A stretch of DNA of 64,000 bases. It comes from Ceraceosorus guamensis. Lineage: Eukaryota > Basidiomycota > Exobasidiomycetes > Ceraceosorales > Ceraceosoraceae. The DNA lies in assembly GCF_003144195.1 (NCBI RefSeq), contig NW_020290002.1, forward strand, positions 372,001-436,000, in the 5' to 3' direction. How positions within the stretch are numbered: position 1 is the first letter of the stretch; every line of letters starts with the position of its first letter. Both the position numbers and the translations under genes were made by a program. Of the stretch, positions 12,215-24,937 are shown in pieces. The notes below the pieces were generated by a model, which saw only the letters and a list, made by a program, of their open reading frames with translations, searched no databases and was not told the DNA's origin.

Positions 12215-13091
12215 GTTAATAATTGTTTGCATGCTTTACAGCACCCGCGCAGGTTCTCCTATACAGCTGCTCATGCGCGCCGCTCGCCTACACATAGCTG
12301 CCCCGTCGCCTGTCGGACGCGCGCGCCCGTCGCGCTATGCGTTCTCCTCGCTCTATACATAGATGGGTCCGAGGGCGCGCGCACCGTTTGGGAAAAGGTA
12401 ATGATGATGAAGAAGCTTAATAACAAGCTTTGTGTACATAACGCCGTGCTAAGCGCTCGATCGAGGGATGAGTTACACAAATGAAGTTCAAGTTGTGAGT
12501 TCAATACACTTTTGACTGAGCGTATGTAGTAGCAGTATGGAGACCGCATTCAAGATTTTGTGACTTCAAGGTCATTTCAAAGCCCCGGCTGGCGTCTTGT
12601 CCATGCGCTCATGACTAGTACTGGACTAGCAGGGAGCTGCTGGCTAGGCTTGCCTATTCCATCATTGATGCCAGCGCACACAGCCATACACGTGATAGAA
12701 GAGCAGTACAGTAGTAGAAGAGAAGAATCGCGAGCGTGTGCGGTACCGGTAAATAATGTGTACGAGACGCTAAGGACGCCCCGAGGGGTGACTCGCATGC
12801 AGACCAGCGCATGACCTCGGGACGCTGGCTGCTGGTCGAGCGGTGGACGGGGCGATGGAGAGGCGAGCAAAGATGGGTACGTCGCCCGACCCGACACATC
12901 CGAGGCTATGGTGTGCCAAGCAGGATCTTCTCCGTCGCTGTCGCTGTTGGAGTCGAGGAGGGGCACAGTCGAGGCAGGCTTGATAGATCGAGCGTGCCGT
13001 GACAATTGAGGGTACCGTAGTCCGTCACGCAGCGCCGCTGGCAGACAAGCGATGCTGGGTTGGGTTGCTGCATCCTCCTGCGCATGTACGT

Positions 13092-13131
13092 GTACAGTAC
13101 AGTACAGTACAGGCACACACACACACACACC
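13092..13131. repeat. (GTACA)n plus (AC)n compound microsatellite
   Basis: About four GTACA units run straight into an AC run of about nine units. This is a compound simple repeat in intergenic DNA. Confidence 0.85.
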
Positions 13132-13793
13132 GCCAAAAGCCACACGATTGTAAGGCGACGGCCGTGTTCGAGCCCGGACGTAAGTTCACGAGTCGTGACG
13201 ATTCACATTGACACACACTCGTGACTGACGGCTCGCTCGCTGCACGGCTTTCCGCACGCACGGTACGCAAGCCGCGCTGAGCGGCACATCTTCAGTCAGC
13301 TATATAGCTGCGTGCCAAGGTCTCCGCGCTACACATCCGCCTTGAGTGGCGATTACTCAAGGCTGCAATTCATTGAGTCCGCTCTAACGTGACTGCACCC
13401 TCTCATTCATCCGAGCACCAAGATCGTAGCCAAAAATGCTCGCTCGCTTAGTGCAAGCCTCCAGCTCGCCACGCGCTGAGTCTCATCGAGCGCGCTCACT
13501 GCACACAGATGCACTGCACAACGACAACAGAAGAGGGTGCGCGCCGCCCAGGAGCATCGATCGCCTCGAAATGTCTGAAGCTCATTCCGCACACGAGCTG
13601 TTTGCGAACCCGACTCGATGCTCATTGCATGTCGATTCAAATCGGCAATCATTCACGATTGCTGGTTCCACACTTGGGACTCACGACTCGACGATGATCT
13701 CGAGGCCGAGCTCTCATCGTGACTCGCGTTCGAGCCATCGCATCTGCCCTACACATGCAGAGGCAGGCAGGCGCGCCTCTTTTAGGGTGCCTG

Positions 13794-13820
13794 CCCCCCC
13801 CCCCCCCCCCCCCCCCCCCC
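13794..13820. repeat. Poly-C tract (27 bases)
   Basis: An uninterrupted C homopolymer (G on the minus strand), flanked by CCTG on the left and GGCTGCG on the right. Its length may vary between reads or assemblies. Confidence 0.9.
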
Positions 13821-14616
13821 GGCTGCGTCCTCGAAAGACCTAGGAATCTCGATGTGGCGGTGCAGCAGGATGTGGGAATCCTTTCGTCGTCTTGAGGATT
13901 TCAAGAGTCGCCTCGAGCAGCGAACTTTGGACGTCTGACGCTCGAGATATTTCCCTTGACTGATGGACGGTACGTGTTTACGCTTCTTGCATTATTATTA
14001 GCATCTCAACGTTGCGTTATTGAGACATTCAAATTGTCATCGTCGTTCTCCTTCTTCTTGATCGTTACCAGCACGAATATAGATGAATTAGGCGATGGCG
14101 TTGCATGCAGAGCCTGGTGTACAGTCTGACGGTCATCGAATGCGGCTCTCGGCTCCCAGCAGGGACTGCAGTCTGTTTATATGGCTATCAAGGCGAGGGG
14201 TCGGTCAGATGGCAATCAAATTAATGAGGGAGGCGTTGGCCGAGACAGCAACGACAAACAGCAACATCGCAGCTGCGACTCATGATTTGCCATGGACAGT
14301 CAGAGTCACAGTCAGTCACGAGTGTTCGTCGACGCGTGCAGCAGCTCTGCGTGCTGTGAAGCTTATAATTAATTGCTGCCGAGGCTGCGTGCGTGCGTGC
14401 ATGCTCCTTCCATCCATTCAGCAGGCTCGCGCAGACCAGCAGCAAAGGTGTACGCGTGTGTGACGGGTACCGCTGCGGACCGGGCGTAACATGAACAGCA
14501 GAGCGAGAAGTGAACCTCACCGCTGGTCCTTGACGAGAGCGAAGCAGCTTCAACACCGAATGCGAAGCATCAGGAATCGTGGATGCGAATAGGAGTGACC
14601 AGACAGGTGGATCGCA

Positions 14617-16253
14617 ATGGCGTCGACCCGTGGCGGTCATGACGCCTGCGAGTCCACAGCGCTCACGCCCATCCTCCCCTTGGAGCTCATCCAGAAGATC
14701 ACTGTTCTAGCAGCGCGCACGCATCCATGGACCAAGATTCCCCTCGCGCTCTCTTGTCGAGACATTTGCAACTGGACTGCTCAAGCACGATGGCATACCA
14801 TCATCGTACTGAACGAGGCTCAAGCGCGCAGCTTGTTGGAATGCGTCAGGCGTCATTATCCTCTTCCTGATGATGACGTGCAACGGTCTCCTTTGCACGG
14901 AGCGGGAAGCAAGAAAGCGCAGCCTCTCAAAGAAGATGCTATCTCCTTGCCTGCCTCTCTCTCTGGATGCGTCAAGGCATTATTCCTTCACGTCATGCCG
15001 ACGAAGCCAAGGAATGCCGACCTCGCGATGGAGTGCGCAGAAGAGATACTGAGGTGTGGATCGATTGCTGGCGAACTTGACGTTTTGGACATTTGGAGGT
15101 TTGGCTACGAGGATGGCAGACAAGATTCCGGCGATAGGTACCTGGTGTATATGCCGAGAGAGCTCACGATCACCTATGTACTGGCCGCCGCATATCCCGA
15201 TTGGCCCTCATTCTACCAATGGCACGGCGACGGCACTCGCCTAAAGCGTCTGCATGTCATCGGCGCTGATTTCGAAGAGCCAGGAGGCATCACGATGCCA
15301 TACGATGGCCTGGCACGACTTCGCAAAGGCAGCATATCCTCCTCGGATGCAGGCCTGAGGTACAAAGCTGACGTGGTCAACGATGGTTGGTTAGCAGGGC
15401 GCGATGATGCAGTCGCCGCTGCGAGCGGACGTCCGGAGCCCATCGAGCTCACCCACATCCGTTACGACACGGCTCGTTTCAGCTTCAAGCCACCTGAAAT
15501 AGTAGCAGGTAAGTTCGGTGCTTTTTTCGCAGATGCTGCGTCGCGGGTCGAAGGCTGATCAAGCTTGCACCACTGCATTCAGCGCGATTGAAGCCCTTCT
15601 TCGTGGAGCTCGCACTGCCGGGGACCAAGAGCGAACGTCGAGCGGAGGAGGTGCGGGCACTAAGCGAGCTTGGTGCAGGTGGTTTCAGAAGGCTGCACTT
15701 GGCCTGGGAAGCAATGTCGAACGAAGACGCGGTCAACGAATACTATGTGCGGCCCCCGTACCACTGGAGATCAATATTCGAGCACAGTGCGGGGTCACAA
15801 ACTGAGGAAGAGCACGAAAGCACATACGGAGTGTACAGCGGCGGTTGGCAGGCCGAGAGACGAGGAGCGTGGACCAACTCGGCTCAAAAATCGAACGACT
15901 CTTTCAAGACGGAGCTGATAGAAGCAATCGGCCAGCAGTACGGATGGAGACCGGGTGACCCGCCTGGTCCAGGCAGCCAAGAGATAGCAACACCTTCAGA
16001 GGGGCAGAACAAGGTGCTGAGAGATGTCGAAAGGGCTCTGAGGACAAAGTTGGAGCAGAATCGGACTGAAGAGGACGAGGGGCCTTCACAGGCGGCAAGT
16101 CCTACCTCAAGGCCACCGCCAAGGGTGCGAATCGCAGCAAGAGCGCCATCTACCATCATGCGAATCGGCGGCAAAGTTCCTTACGAGCCAGAGCATCGCT
16201 TGGCAATGTTTTGCGATCGGGCAGCTGGAGGCTTGGGAGCATGGGACTCTTGA
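14617..16253 (+). CDS. F-box-like protein
   Basis: Two exons, 14617-15508 and 15583-16253, giving 520 residues; the intron is GTAAGT...TTCAG and the join reads continuously. Residues about 18-60 (LPLELIQKITVLAARTHPWTKIPLALSCRDICNWT) follow the basidiomycete F-box-like pattern: Leu-Pro start, hydrophobic helix, then a conserved Ala-Leu-x-Cys-Arg. The rest has no motif I know and lacks clear leucine-rich repeats. F-box proteins usually bridge Skp1 of SCF ubiquitin ligases to substrates; here that role is inference and no substrate can be named. The C-terminal third is rich in Glu, Arg and Pro and probably disordered. The start is ATG 14617 in CGCAATGG context. It converges on ATP synthase subunit e. 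Confidence 0.75.
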
Positions 16254-16575
16254 TTTGCCATCCAAAGACTCGCATTGCACTTGTCGTGTCTTTGCGGGAG
16301 CTCATGCAAAGCTCGTTGCGTGGACTGCCGCCAGGCGAGACAGCCAAAGCACGCCAACAGCGTCATCTCTCACGTCTGCAAGTGTGACTTCCCCCGCAGT
16401 GGACCTTTGCCCCGTCACCTTTCCCGTGCCCACGCAAGGCGACATTCCCACACAAAAAAGCTAAGCATGTCACGAGTCGGCGCAAAAATCGTCTAGATTG
16501 CGAGGGCGTGATGAGCGTGTGATACCTCCGTCGCTGGTGATTTTGTGGCTCGCGGAACGCGCTTGTGGTTCGCCT
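16254..16575. other. Convergent spacer
   Basis: About 320 bases between the F-box gene and subunit e; probably 3' untranslated sequence of both. Nothing else seen. Confidence 0.5.
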
Positions 16576-17404
16576 TTACTTCTCCAGGGAAGAGAGGTAC
16601 TTTTCCAAATCGAAGCTGGGGCTGTCTGGGTCCGACACGACTGTACGATGAATCGAAGGAGCAAACAGCATGTCAGAAAGGTAGCGATGGAGCAGCCATA
16701 CCGAGAAGATTTGCGCCGCTCTGATAGTTGCGACCTCCCTGGCTCCGCGGGAAAAGCCGAATGGGACCACCTGTACCTGCGAAGAAGACTTCGCTTTCAC
16801 CTTCGTGCTGGGTCGGCTGAGCAACACTTGGGATGCGCCGCTCGACCGACTGCCGCCAGAACCGTGCCTCGCCTTGCTTTGTCTGTGCTCCCTTAGCTGT
16901 ACCGTGTCCTTCGAGCCTTTACGCCGCCAAAAGCCCTGATTCGACCAAGCGCCGGTTGATACTCGTTCCAACCCTGGCCATCTCACTACTCAAAGCTCGA
17001 CACTCACCTCCACCACCTCTGATGCTCGCCAAGATAGCAGCGTCCTTCTCCTTTTCCGCCTTGGATTGAGACTCTCTGAGATGCTTCAACTCCGCTTGCA
17101 CTGCTCTTTGATCTTCTCTCTTTTGCAGTGTTCGCTTGTGCACAATACCGTATCCGATGCCACCAATCAAGGCGCCGTATCGCGCAACCTGTCATCCAGA
17201 TTAGGCCAATATTGATGCAAGAGGATCGACATTGGTGTCGAAGGGTGACAAAAGTAGGTGGGAGCACAGTTGTAGAGCGAATGGGAAGGATGCCGGGCTG
17301 GTCAGCTGATGCAGCTTCAGATCTATCCACTTGCCGGGATGGGGGCAATTGAAGCACCTGTCTTGGACCCTGCTACTCACGTTCAATGCTGGTGATGCAG
17401 TCAT
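16576..17404 (-). CDS. ATP21: Mitochondrial ATP synthase subunit e
   Basis: Three exons, 17404-17381 (eight codons), 17188-17008 and 16640-16576, giving 89 residues, the usual size for subunit e. The N-terminus MTASPALNVARYGALIGG leads into the single inner-membrane helix, with the GxxxG dimerisation motif (GIGYG) expected of this subunit. It is followed by a charged coiled coil (KREDQRAVQAELKHLRESQSK) and the typical acidic end SPSFDLEKYLSSLEK. Subunit e supports dimerisation of complex V and cristae shape. Intron 2 is 367 bases, far longer than the others in the window, and the terminal-exon frame stays open through most of it. An alternative long C-terminus is therefore possible, but the spliced form fits the family. 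Divergent from the PhyH-like gene. Confidence 0.85.
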
Positions 17405-18177
17405 CGTGCTCTATTGTATCCAAATTCGGCGCCTCACGCAACTAGACGATCGTACCAGGCCACGTTGTCTTGCGCGAAGATTGGCACGCGTATGTATGCA
17501 CCGCGGTCGGAACTTGGTCTGCAAGAAGATTGAACCTTTCTTGCAACTTGTTGTAGGGAATAGAGGGCCACGGCAAGAATGAGCACCGGGTCAGGAAGTT
17601 GGCTTAAGGGTCGGATGTGTTTGCAATCGCGCAAATTATCGTGGCAGTGCCCCGTCAAGCTTGGTGAAAGCAGCGTCAAGCGAAACCGAATGCTGATGGG
17701 ATGCCAACGACTGTGAGCTCGCTGCTGCCGTTCGAACGCAGAGGCGCAAGCTCCGAGCTTCTTCTTGGCCCTGCTGCCTGCCGGGCGAGCACGGTCACCA
17801 TGCAGCCATGCAGTCCGGGCTCTGAGGGAGCCTTCGACTTTGGATGCGCCACGTGCGATGCCCATGCAATCAAATCAGAAAACCGCGCATGCGAGAGCTC
17901 ATCATTGCCAAAGACACGTGACTTGTTCCGTCGATGGGCGCGCGCGTGTTGCCGCGGGTCAATCACGAATGGTGGATCTTATTGCGCGGCTCCCACCATG
18001 CAACCTTGCGCACATCATCAGCAAGCAGGTTCTACAACCCAACTCCGACCGCCCCTTCCCTTACACACCACCTCTGGACCCACCCATGACCTCTGCCTGA
18101 CCAAGTCAGCTTCGCCACCGAGAGTCTCCAGCCAAGCTGTTCCGGCATTCATCTCGCCGCCTTGACGCGCGTCCGAC
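17405..18177. other. Divergent promoter region
   Basis: About 770 bases between subunit e and the PhyH-like gene. One AATCACGAAT motif lies at about 17963-17972. No other feature seen. Confidence 0.5.
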
Positions 18178-19517
18178 ATGATTACGCAACACGCAGACGC
18201 CGCTGATGCGCTCTCACGCTACGACCTGGAGGCCATACGAGCGGCCTACAGGAGAGACGGCTACGTAATCTTGGATGGCATCTTCGACTTTGAGAATCGC
18301 CTGTCGCTCGAGGAGCTCAGAGTGGCATGTCAAGCTGCTGTGGAGAGGACGAGGAGAGGCGAGTGGCCTCACCGCAGAGTAGTTGGCAAGTCTTTCCCTC
18401 CGTACGATCCCATCTCAGACGATAGCTGGGGCGTACAGCATCTGCTTCATCCTGACCTCATTGTAGGGGGCGAGGGAGAGAATGGAGCTGATAAGCAAGA
18501 CAGCATTTTCGCGAGGCTCTACGGCAGCTCGCCTTTGCTCGACATTGCAGCCGCTCTCCTCGACACGGAGCCGGACAAGATGCAGTTGGAGCTGTTCAAT
18601 CTGCGTGAGTGATCACTGCGACGTTCGCACCTCATCAGCATCTAATCGCTACCTACAACATCGGCACCAGTGATCAATCCTGCCTGCCACGCCTTCGCAC
18701 TGCCCTGGCATCGGGACGACGTTCGAGCGGATGTGTCGAGCGAGGAGGAAGAGGCCAGGCTCTCAGCTCCCACCTATGGCGTCCAGTGGAACGCGGCGCT
18801 GTATGACGACGAATGTCTGTTCATCTGCCCCGGATCGCACGCGCGTCTGCGAACGGAAGCGGAGAAGAGGGCAAATGCTGCAAAGGCACCGCCCGCTACC
18901 AAGGTGCTGGAAGGTCAAGGCGTTTTGGACGCCAAGTGGCAGGTGGATCCTCCAAATACGCTGCAAGTCAAACTCAAAGGTGAGTTCGCGCGCCTTCTTG
19001 AGCTTCGCGGCCATAGCTTGGTGGACTAAGACAGCCTTGCACAATGAAATACAGCGGGGCAGACAGCATTCTATTCTCAGCGTGTACTGCACAGGGCATC
19101 TTATCTACCATCGCAGATCAGAGCAACGCTGCACGGTTGCTACGGCGGCATTCGAGCAGATGCATCCCTCGACTCCACAGACCGCGCATCAGAGCAGCTA
19201 GCGTTCGCTGAGCGCGCTCGAAATGTCCTACAGGTGCGGACAGGGTGCAAAGCTCGTCGAGCGCTTTGTGCATAATCACTGACTAGATCCAGCTCGCCTG
19301 CGTGTAGCACAACGTAGAGTGGATGAAGGAGCCAAGCTTCGGTGCATCTTTGCCGCCTCGTCTTCGGCCAAGTAAGTCGAGGCGCACGTGCAGCGGTGCT
19401 TGTTGCTGGCACCTGCTGATGTTTGCTTGCTTCGTCTGACTAGTGTGGCGCAATCTGCTGGTCATGGACGCGCATGCCAAGGGTCGCCAGCTGGGCTATA
19501 GTCTCGAGAACGCCTAA
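18178..19517 (+). CDS. Phytanoyl-CoA dioxygenase (PhyH)-like protein
   Basis: Five exons, 18178-18604, 18671-18979, 19055-19233, 19308-19371 and 19444-19517, giving 350 residues. The Fe(II)-2-oxoglutarate site is visible: the HxD in LPWHRDDV (H156, D158) and the distal His in SQRVLHRASY (H258), with the 2-oxoglutarate-binding Arg in SQIRATLHG about ten residues later. The N-terminal AAYRRDGYVILDGIF and the middle VQWNAALYDDECLFICPGSH are hallmarks of the fungal PhyH group. The oxygenated substrate is unknown; the family includes peroxisomal phytanoyl-CoA hydroxylase and many secondary-metabolite enzymes. There is no obvious PTS1 (the C-terminus is ENA). The start ATG follows GCGTCCGAC. Its 3' end is only 98 bases from the converging TTL-like gene. 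Confidence 0.87.
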
Positions 19518-19615
19518 ACGCGCGTGCGATGAAGTGCACAGACTATGCTAGATGTCGAAGGCCAGCACTGTCACTCGCTTTGATGCAGGCCCGTGTAGAG
19601 CACCGTTGGAGCTTC

Positions 19616-21276
19616 TCACCACGCTCTGCTTAGCTCTGCATCCAAGCACAAGGTCATGCCATTCTGCGACGTGCCGACTCTTGGCTCCGACCTCTCATGT
19701 CCTTCCTTCGTTTGCTCGAAGAATGGCAGCACAGCCACCTCAATGGACCGACGAAACAGAGACTCGATCGTGGACGATAGTCGAGCCCCGCTCTGCGCAA
19801 AGTCGGGTTGCTACGAAGGCGGCCCACGAGGAGCATGCGAGCGCAAGGATCAGCCCTTATCATCAAACTTCGCGACCGAGGCGCGATGCATATAGACCAC
19901 TTACAGCATTGACTTCAAGAAGCCATACTCGAAGCGCTTCGTCACCTGGCGAACACGCTTCGGGGTCCCAGCCGACGAGTAGATCCACGCCAAAGATTTC
20001 CCACGCATTGGGCCAGGTTTGCCAATGAATGCTTCCTGCTCTTGCAGCTGCTTCAAATGTCCGTCCGATGGTTTGAGCTGTCAGTGACTTGATGCGCTCG
20101 TATTGTGTCGGAGTGAAGAATGACCCAGTCGATGCTTGCGATTTGCCGTCAGTCGCGGTGCAGCCTACAAGGTTCTCGAGCAGATAGACGTTCTCCTCTG
20201 CAGGTCGCCCGTCGGCCGATGGCTGTCCATCAGCATGCAAGCAGGTATTTGTGAGGTGTATCCTCGGATCTGGCTCTTCTGATGCTGCGTCGCCTTTCGA
20301 GGTGGGGTCTCTGTAGGCCAGAGGAGCGAACAACGCCAGCATGTCGTCCCAAAGGTAGACTTGCAGGCCGCCTGTGCACAGGACATAAGCGCGAATGTGA
20401 AATTTTCTGGAGGGTGCTGCTTCGTCGCTGCGCTCGCTACGCTCGGTGGCATCGACATTCCTGGGCGCCAAAAGTAAAGGTCGTCTTATGTACTCCTGAA
20501 TAAGGCCCGTCGCATTCTGGGTGAGCGAACAAACAGCGAGTGGGCTTGCTGCTGAAAGGTAAAGCAGGACTCACTTGGATGACAAAGTGGCGTAGCTGTC
20601 CCAACATTCCACCTCCTGCTTCGTCTCCACTCCCGGCTTCGCTCGCGTCTTCCTCGCTACCTCCTTCCAACTCTTCCAGGATGCTCCTCAGCCCATCTTC
20701 GTCTCTGAAGAGCCTGATGCCGTTGCCGCGATCGGCCATGCCGGGTTTCAAGATGAACCACTGTGCTTCCTGCGTCTCATCTTCTTGGGCTTGCATCGAA
20801 TCCCGTAGGTCGTAAAGCTCATCCATGAGCAATTCGTCCAGATCGTCTGCGAACTGCAGCTCGAAGAACCAAGTTCTGGGGGTCAAGGGAAGATGTGTTG
20901 GGATGGCTTGCGGTCCGATTTTGAGCGAATGGGCGTGAATCGAATGCGCAAGGTGATGCTTGCGTATGAGCGCCTTTCGAATGACGTAGGAGCTGCACTG
21001 CTGGTGTTTGGATCCCAGCAGCTGCTCAAAGGGCAGCAAATCATAGTCCGTGAAGTAAAGGGCGTGCTCTGCACTCGCACCTTTGGGGGCTGAAACAAGA
21101 GTGTCGTACGCTGTCGGATCGCTACCACCGGCCGACTTGCACCCATCGACCACTGTCCAGCCCTTTGGCTGCAAGACCTTCTTTGCAGCATCGAGAGCGC
21201 ACTTCTGAGTGTATGCGGCTCCTGGAAAACAGATTAATGCCGTTAGACTGGGTAATGAAGGGGAAGGGTCTGCCAT
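19616..21276 (-). CDS. Tubulin-tyrosine-ligase-like (TTL) protein
   Basis: Three exons, 21276-20575, 20495-19905 and 19792-19616, giving 489 residues. TTL/ATP-grasp motifs: QWFILKPGMADRGNGIRLF (172-190) with the nucleotide-binding Lys, EYIRRPLLL at the start of exon 2, KFHIRAYVLC, IHLTNTCLH and WLLEVNA at its end, then a C-terminal helix region ending in LSRAW. The middle contains an acidic insert (ELEGGSEEDASEAGSGDEAGGG) just before HFVIQ. TTL enzymes add amino acids to tubulin C-termini. Fungal members, including the TTL domain of the P-body protein Pby1, are less studied and may use other acceptors; no SurE domain precedes the TTL region here. It converges with the PhyH-like gene and sits downstream of the bZIP gene on the same strand. 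Confidence 0.86.
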
Positions 21277-21935
21277 AGTCGCAAGTCCTAGCCTGCTGTT
21301 CGATGAGCTAGAGGCAGTGAGAGAATTGGAATAAGATAAGAGTCGTGAATCAAGCTACAAGTTCTTCAGGGAGGGACTCGTCGCGCGTGCTGGTTCCGTC
21401 CCATTACGGACCCGCGCGAAGTTTTGCAGATCGTGCGCGCATCCCAGCTCTCATGCTGCGTGGCTCGCTCGGACTTCTGTCCCACCTCGATGCGCGGCGG
21501 CCGGTTTCGTCGGCGCGATCTCCTGACACGCGCGATCAACGTCCGAACACAAGTCCGTTTCGTTGAGCAAGCTGGTCACGAGAGTGCTCGTGATTGACTC
21601 GCATGACGTCGACAGGGCCAAGGAGACGGTGTTCGATCCAAGTGACGCAAGCATACAGACTCAAGTAATTCGCTCCAGGACCGCACGCGAAAGGCCACAC
21701 CGAACTGATGTCATAAGCGGCGAGTCGAATGGTCACCATACAAGATGAGGACGAGAGGGGCGTGTAGGGGAGGTGCGGTTCAGTGATTTGGCAAAAGCGG
21801 ATTGGCGCAAAGCACGAGTGGCGGTGTGTGCGTGGCAACCCGGCGCATGCCACAGTTGCCACAAGGAAAGGCAATGCAGAGAGAGACTGCTCGCGAGGGC
21901 TGGCGCCGATGAGATTGAGGGTTTATGATACAGGA
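21277..21935. other. Spacer upstream of TTL-like gene
   Basis: About 660 bases that should hold the TTL-like promoter and the bZIP 3' end. A GTCGTGAATC motif lies near 21345. No gene seen. Confidence 0.5.
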
Positions 21936-23634
21936 TCAAGAAGCTGCAACGAGCGCAGAGGAAGTGCTGTTGGCACCGCCCCAGAACGCCGAGCTCGTAG
22001 AAGCCACATCCTTGCGCGTGTTGGGGCCAGAGATAGAAGGCGAAGAGCGGCGCAGAATGGGTGGCCTTGGGCTGTTGGGAGTTGATGGACGGCTGCTGCC
22101 AGACATCGTGACATCTCCCGAGTTTGCGTGACCCACCAAGCTGCTGTTGCTCGCGGTGCGAGAGATGCCGAGGCGTTGTGCTTGTGCTGCAGCACTCGTT
22201 GCGTCGGCTGATCCGGCCACGACGCCCGTTCCGCTGGTGGAAGCGGAACGCTGCAAGACGTCAAGGATACGCTGAACGTCAGTTTGAGAAATTTGCTTTG
22301 TCTTGAGTACTTTGACTTCATCCGTCAGCTGTTGGTTTGCGAGCGTCAAAGAAGACACTTGGGAGCGCAGACTATCGATAATGGCGTCGCGATTGTCCAG
22401 CTGTTCCTCGAGCGTGGTGATGTGCTCCTTTCTGCGTGTGCGGAAGTTGCGCGCAGAGATCTTGTTGCGAAGCTGTCGCTTCTCCTTGCTACTCAGCTTC
22501 TGGTACTCCTCTGGAGAAGGACGAAGCATAGCTGCAGCGCTGATTACAGAGCGTCCGTGTCCGCTGAACGACTGTGCGCCGCCATCGTACGCTTCGCCAC
22601 CTAGACCAGACGATGATGAAACTGTGCCGGCGCTACCGGCCCTAGAAGAACGCGCCGTCTTGCCACTGGCAATCTGTGCCAATTGTCTCTGCAGTAAAGC
22701 TTTGCTGTCAACACCGTCATCGTCAGCAAGGGGTGCAACGTCGTCCTGCTCCTCCCCTTCCGAGTCCTCTGACATGTCGTCAGCGGATCTTTGTAGGCGT
22801 GGACTACCACGCAAGGGTAGACGAGATGCATCGGCGCCTGCGAAAGAGTTTCCGAGCTCAACATGGTCATCTGTGACCTGCGAGGTAGACGCAGTGAGCC
22901 GCTCCGAGGGTTGATGAAGCTCAACCATGTGTGGATCAATCCCAATCGCGTCGTCGGGGCGGCGAGTGGCGACCGGAGAGACTCTCAATGCAGAAGTTTC
23001 AGGCATGCCCATCGAGCCTTGTTCTTTGAAAGCATTAGGCTGAGCAACTGCATGCGCTGGAGAGGCAGCGGCGGGTGGAGCTTGCTGGCGGACGCTCGAG
23101 TGGGGCTGCTGAGGCTTGCTCTTGGAGAGCGAGGCATAGTGTTGAGCAACGTACTTGTCGATGATTTTGTCGTCTGCGCTCGAGCCGATACGACGAAGCT
23201 CAGCAGCCAGGTAGTAGCGCTGTATCCAAAAATGCGCAGAAGAGAAAGGCGTCAGTGGCTAGCTTACTAGCAGCGCATACAGTCACACCCTTGCCCAAAC
23301 GAAGCTATGGTGCCTACCATCAACTCACGAATAGCACCTCGGGTGACGAGCCAGGCGGCGGGGGCTGTGGAGGTGACGGAGCCGAGGATGTCGGTGGCGC
23401 GACGACACTGGGAGCTGTCGAAGTCGATGGCAGATCGAGAGATGGTGGTTCCAATGCGGCACCCTGCACTGCTGGCTGAGGCTCAGAGCTCAGAGCGGGT
23501 GCCATGCGAGGAGACATGGGGGCGATACCGGGGCTAGGGAAGTCCAGAAAGTCGTCAAACGACAAGGGAGCCCAGGGCGCCGAGGAGCTGGGCGTGGCCC
23601 CGGGAGAGTATGGCATGACGTCCAAAGCCGCCAT
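21936..23634 (-). CDS. bZIP transcription factor
   Basis: Two exons, 23634-23329 and 23219-21936, giving 529 residues. The basic region KEKRQLRNKISARNFRTRRK (about residues 348-367) contains the N-x7-R DNA-contact signature. It runs into a leucine zipper, LEEQLDNRDAIIDSLRSQ and onward, to about residue 407. Exon 1 (102 residues) is Pro/Ser-rich and includes FDDFLDFPSP, a plausible acidic/aromatic activation motif. Exon 2 opens with RYYLAAELRRIGSSADDKI, a charged helix. The C-terminus is Ser/Pro-rich. The LSSKEKRQLRNKISAR-type basic region recurs in basidiomycete bZIPs, but I cannot assign a named orthologue. The start ATG 23634 is preceded by TTGACAG, which could be an acceptor, so a 5' UTR intron is possible. 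Confidence 0.88.
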
Positions 23635-24937
23635 TATCGCTGTCAAGGGGCCAGGATGGGCGGGCGTAACGAGCGCTCGCTGCAGAATGACAAGACGGGA
23701 AGAGAGAGGGCGCTTGGAATGCGGATGAGCTCCAGGAGTCTGGAGTGATGTGGGTGTCGTTGCGTACTGACTGACCTTGGTGGTGTGGAGGAGGCAAAGG
23801 AGTCGTGGAGGCGCAGTATAACCTGATTCAGGCCATTGATTAGCAGTCGCGCATGCACAGGCGGCGGCGGCAGGGACCTCTCTGCCCTAATCACAGACCC
23901 CGCGTGGCAGCAGGGGCCTCTGCTGAACTTGCTCTCTTGCACTGACACTCGCGATCATGACTGCGTGGTGACTTGACTGCGCAAGTCACATCACCTCATC
24001 AGCCACCGCCATGCAGGCCGCGTTGAGCTGAGCAGCAGCAGCATCAGCAGCAGCAAACAACGGCCGAAGCGGCGGTCAAGTAAGCAACAATAACCGAACG
24101 CATACATCACGCATGCATGGGGCTGCAAGGATCCATCGCACGCCAGGGAGGGACCCGTCACGCGCACGGCTCCTGTCGCGCGGGCCGATCATGCATGCAC
24201 GCATGGCGCTCCGACTAAGCGCAGCCCGTCCAGCCCTGCTGCTGCTGCCAGCAATCTATGGGTCACGCGAACGTACGTGTGAGTTGATCGAGAAGCGTTG
24301 AGAAGGTCAGTCAGCTCATCGTCGAACGTTGAGGGTTCGACGGTTTCCTGCTGCAGACAGAGCCGTTTGGCGTGCGGGCAACCACAATTGGATCGAATTC
24401 GTAATTCGACACCATTTTCGCAAGTCCTGCGTCGCATAATGATCGCGCCAGTCATCGTGAATCATGTGAACGAGATGGCTGGTCAAGGCGAGATATAGAG
24501 CTTGCGCTGCAGATGAGCTTCTGTGTCGAGCCCAAGATGTGCAAGTCGTAGGTAGACAGCTGCACACACCTTACTCATCACTGCCCACCGGCGTGGGACT
24601 GTGATCGACAGCTTGACTCCCAAGTTGTTGCCGCGATACGACGTAGGCCCGAAAGCGCATCCATCATAGGCAGCCGAGCTTTGGGGCGTTTCAGACGAGC
24701 GTGGTCGGCGCGGTCCACAAGAGGTCTCGCAATGGAGCGGCACGGGCTGAGAGAGCGCGACACAATCTGGAGCCTAGCTGGAGCACGTACTACCCATGGA
24801 GCCAAGCTACGTGAGATCAGACGACGATGGATTATGAGGTGTGATTGCGGTGCAAATGTATGAGAGCCACGCGACAGATGTGCGTCGCAAGGTTTATATC
24901 GAGAGACGGGAAACATGTGCGTGGAGTCAGCGTAGAC
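23635..24937. other. Intergenic region between bZIP and BCAS3-like genes
   Basis: About 1.3 kb with no supported gene. It includes a small CAG cluster (about 24030-24058). It should hold the bZIP promoter. Confidence 0.5.

Larger units (their letters stand above)
10727..14616. other. Large divergent intergenic region
   Basis: About 3.9 kb between PPZ and the F-box gene with no gene I can support. It holds CTG/CAG tracts (about 11783-11838 and 12188-12214), a pentamer repeat and CA run (13092-13131), a 27-base poly-C (13794-13820) and motif copies such as TCACGAATCGTGA at 11709-11721 and ATTCACGATT at about 12102 and 13651. Open frames are short and read as low-complexity translations. Confidence 0.6.

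Noticed and set aside
24290-24370. GGTTCGA-containing stretch considered as a tRNA T-arm
   Set aside because: No matching acceptor stem, D-arm or anticodon stem could be drawn.
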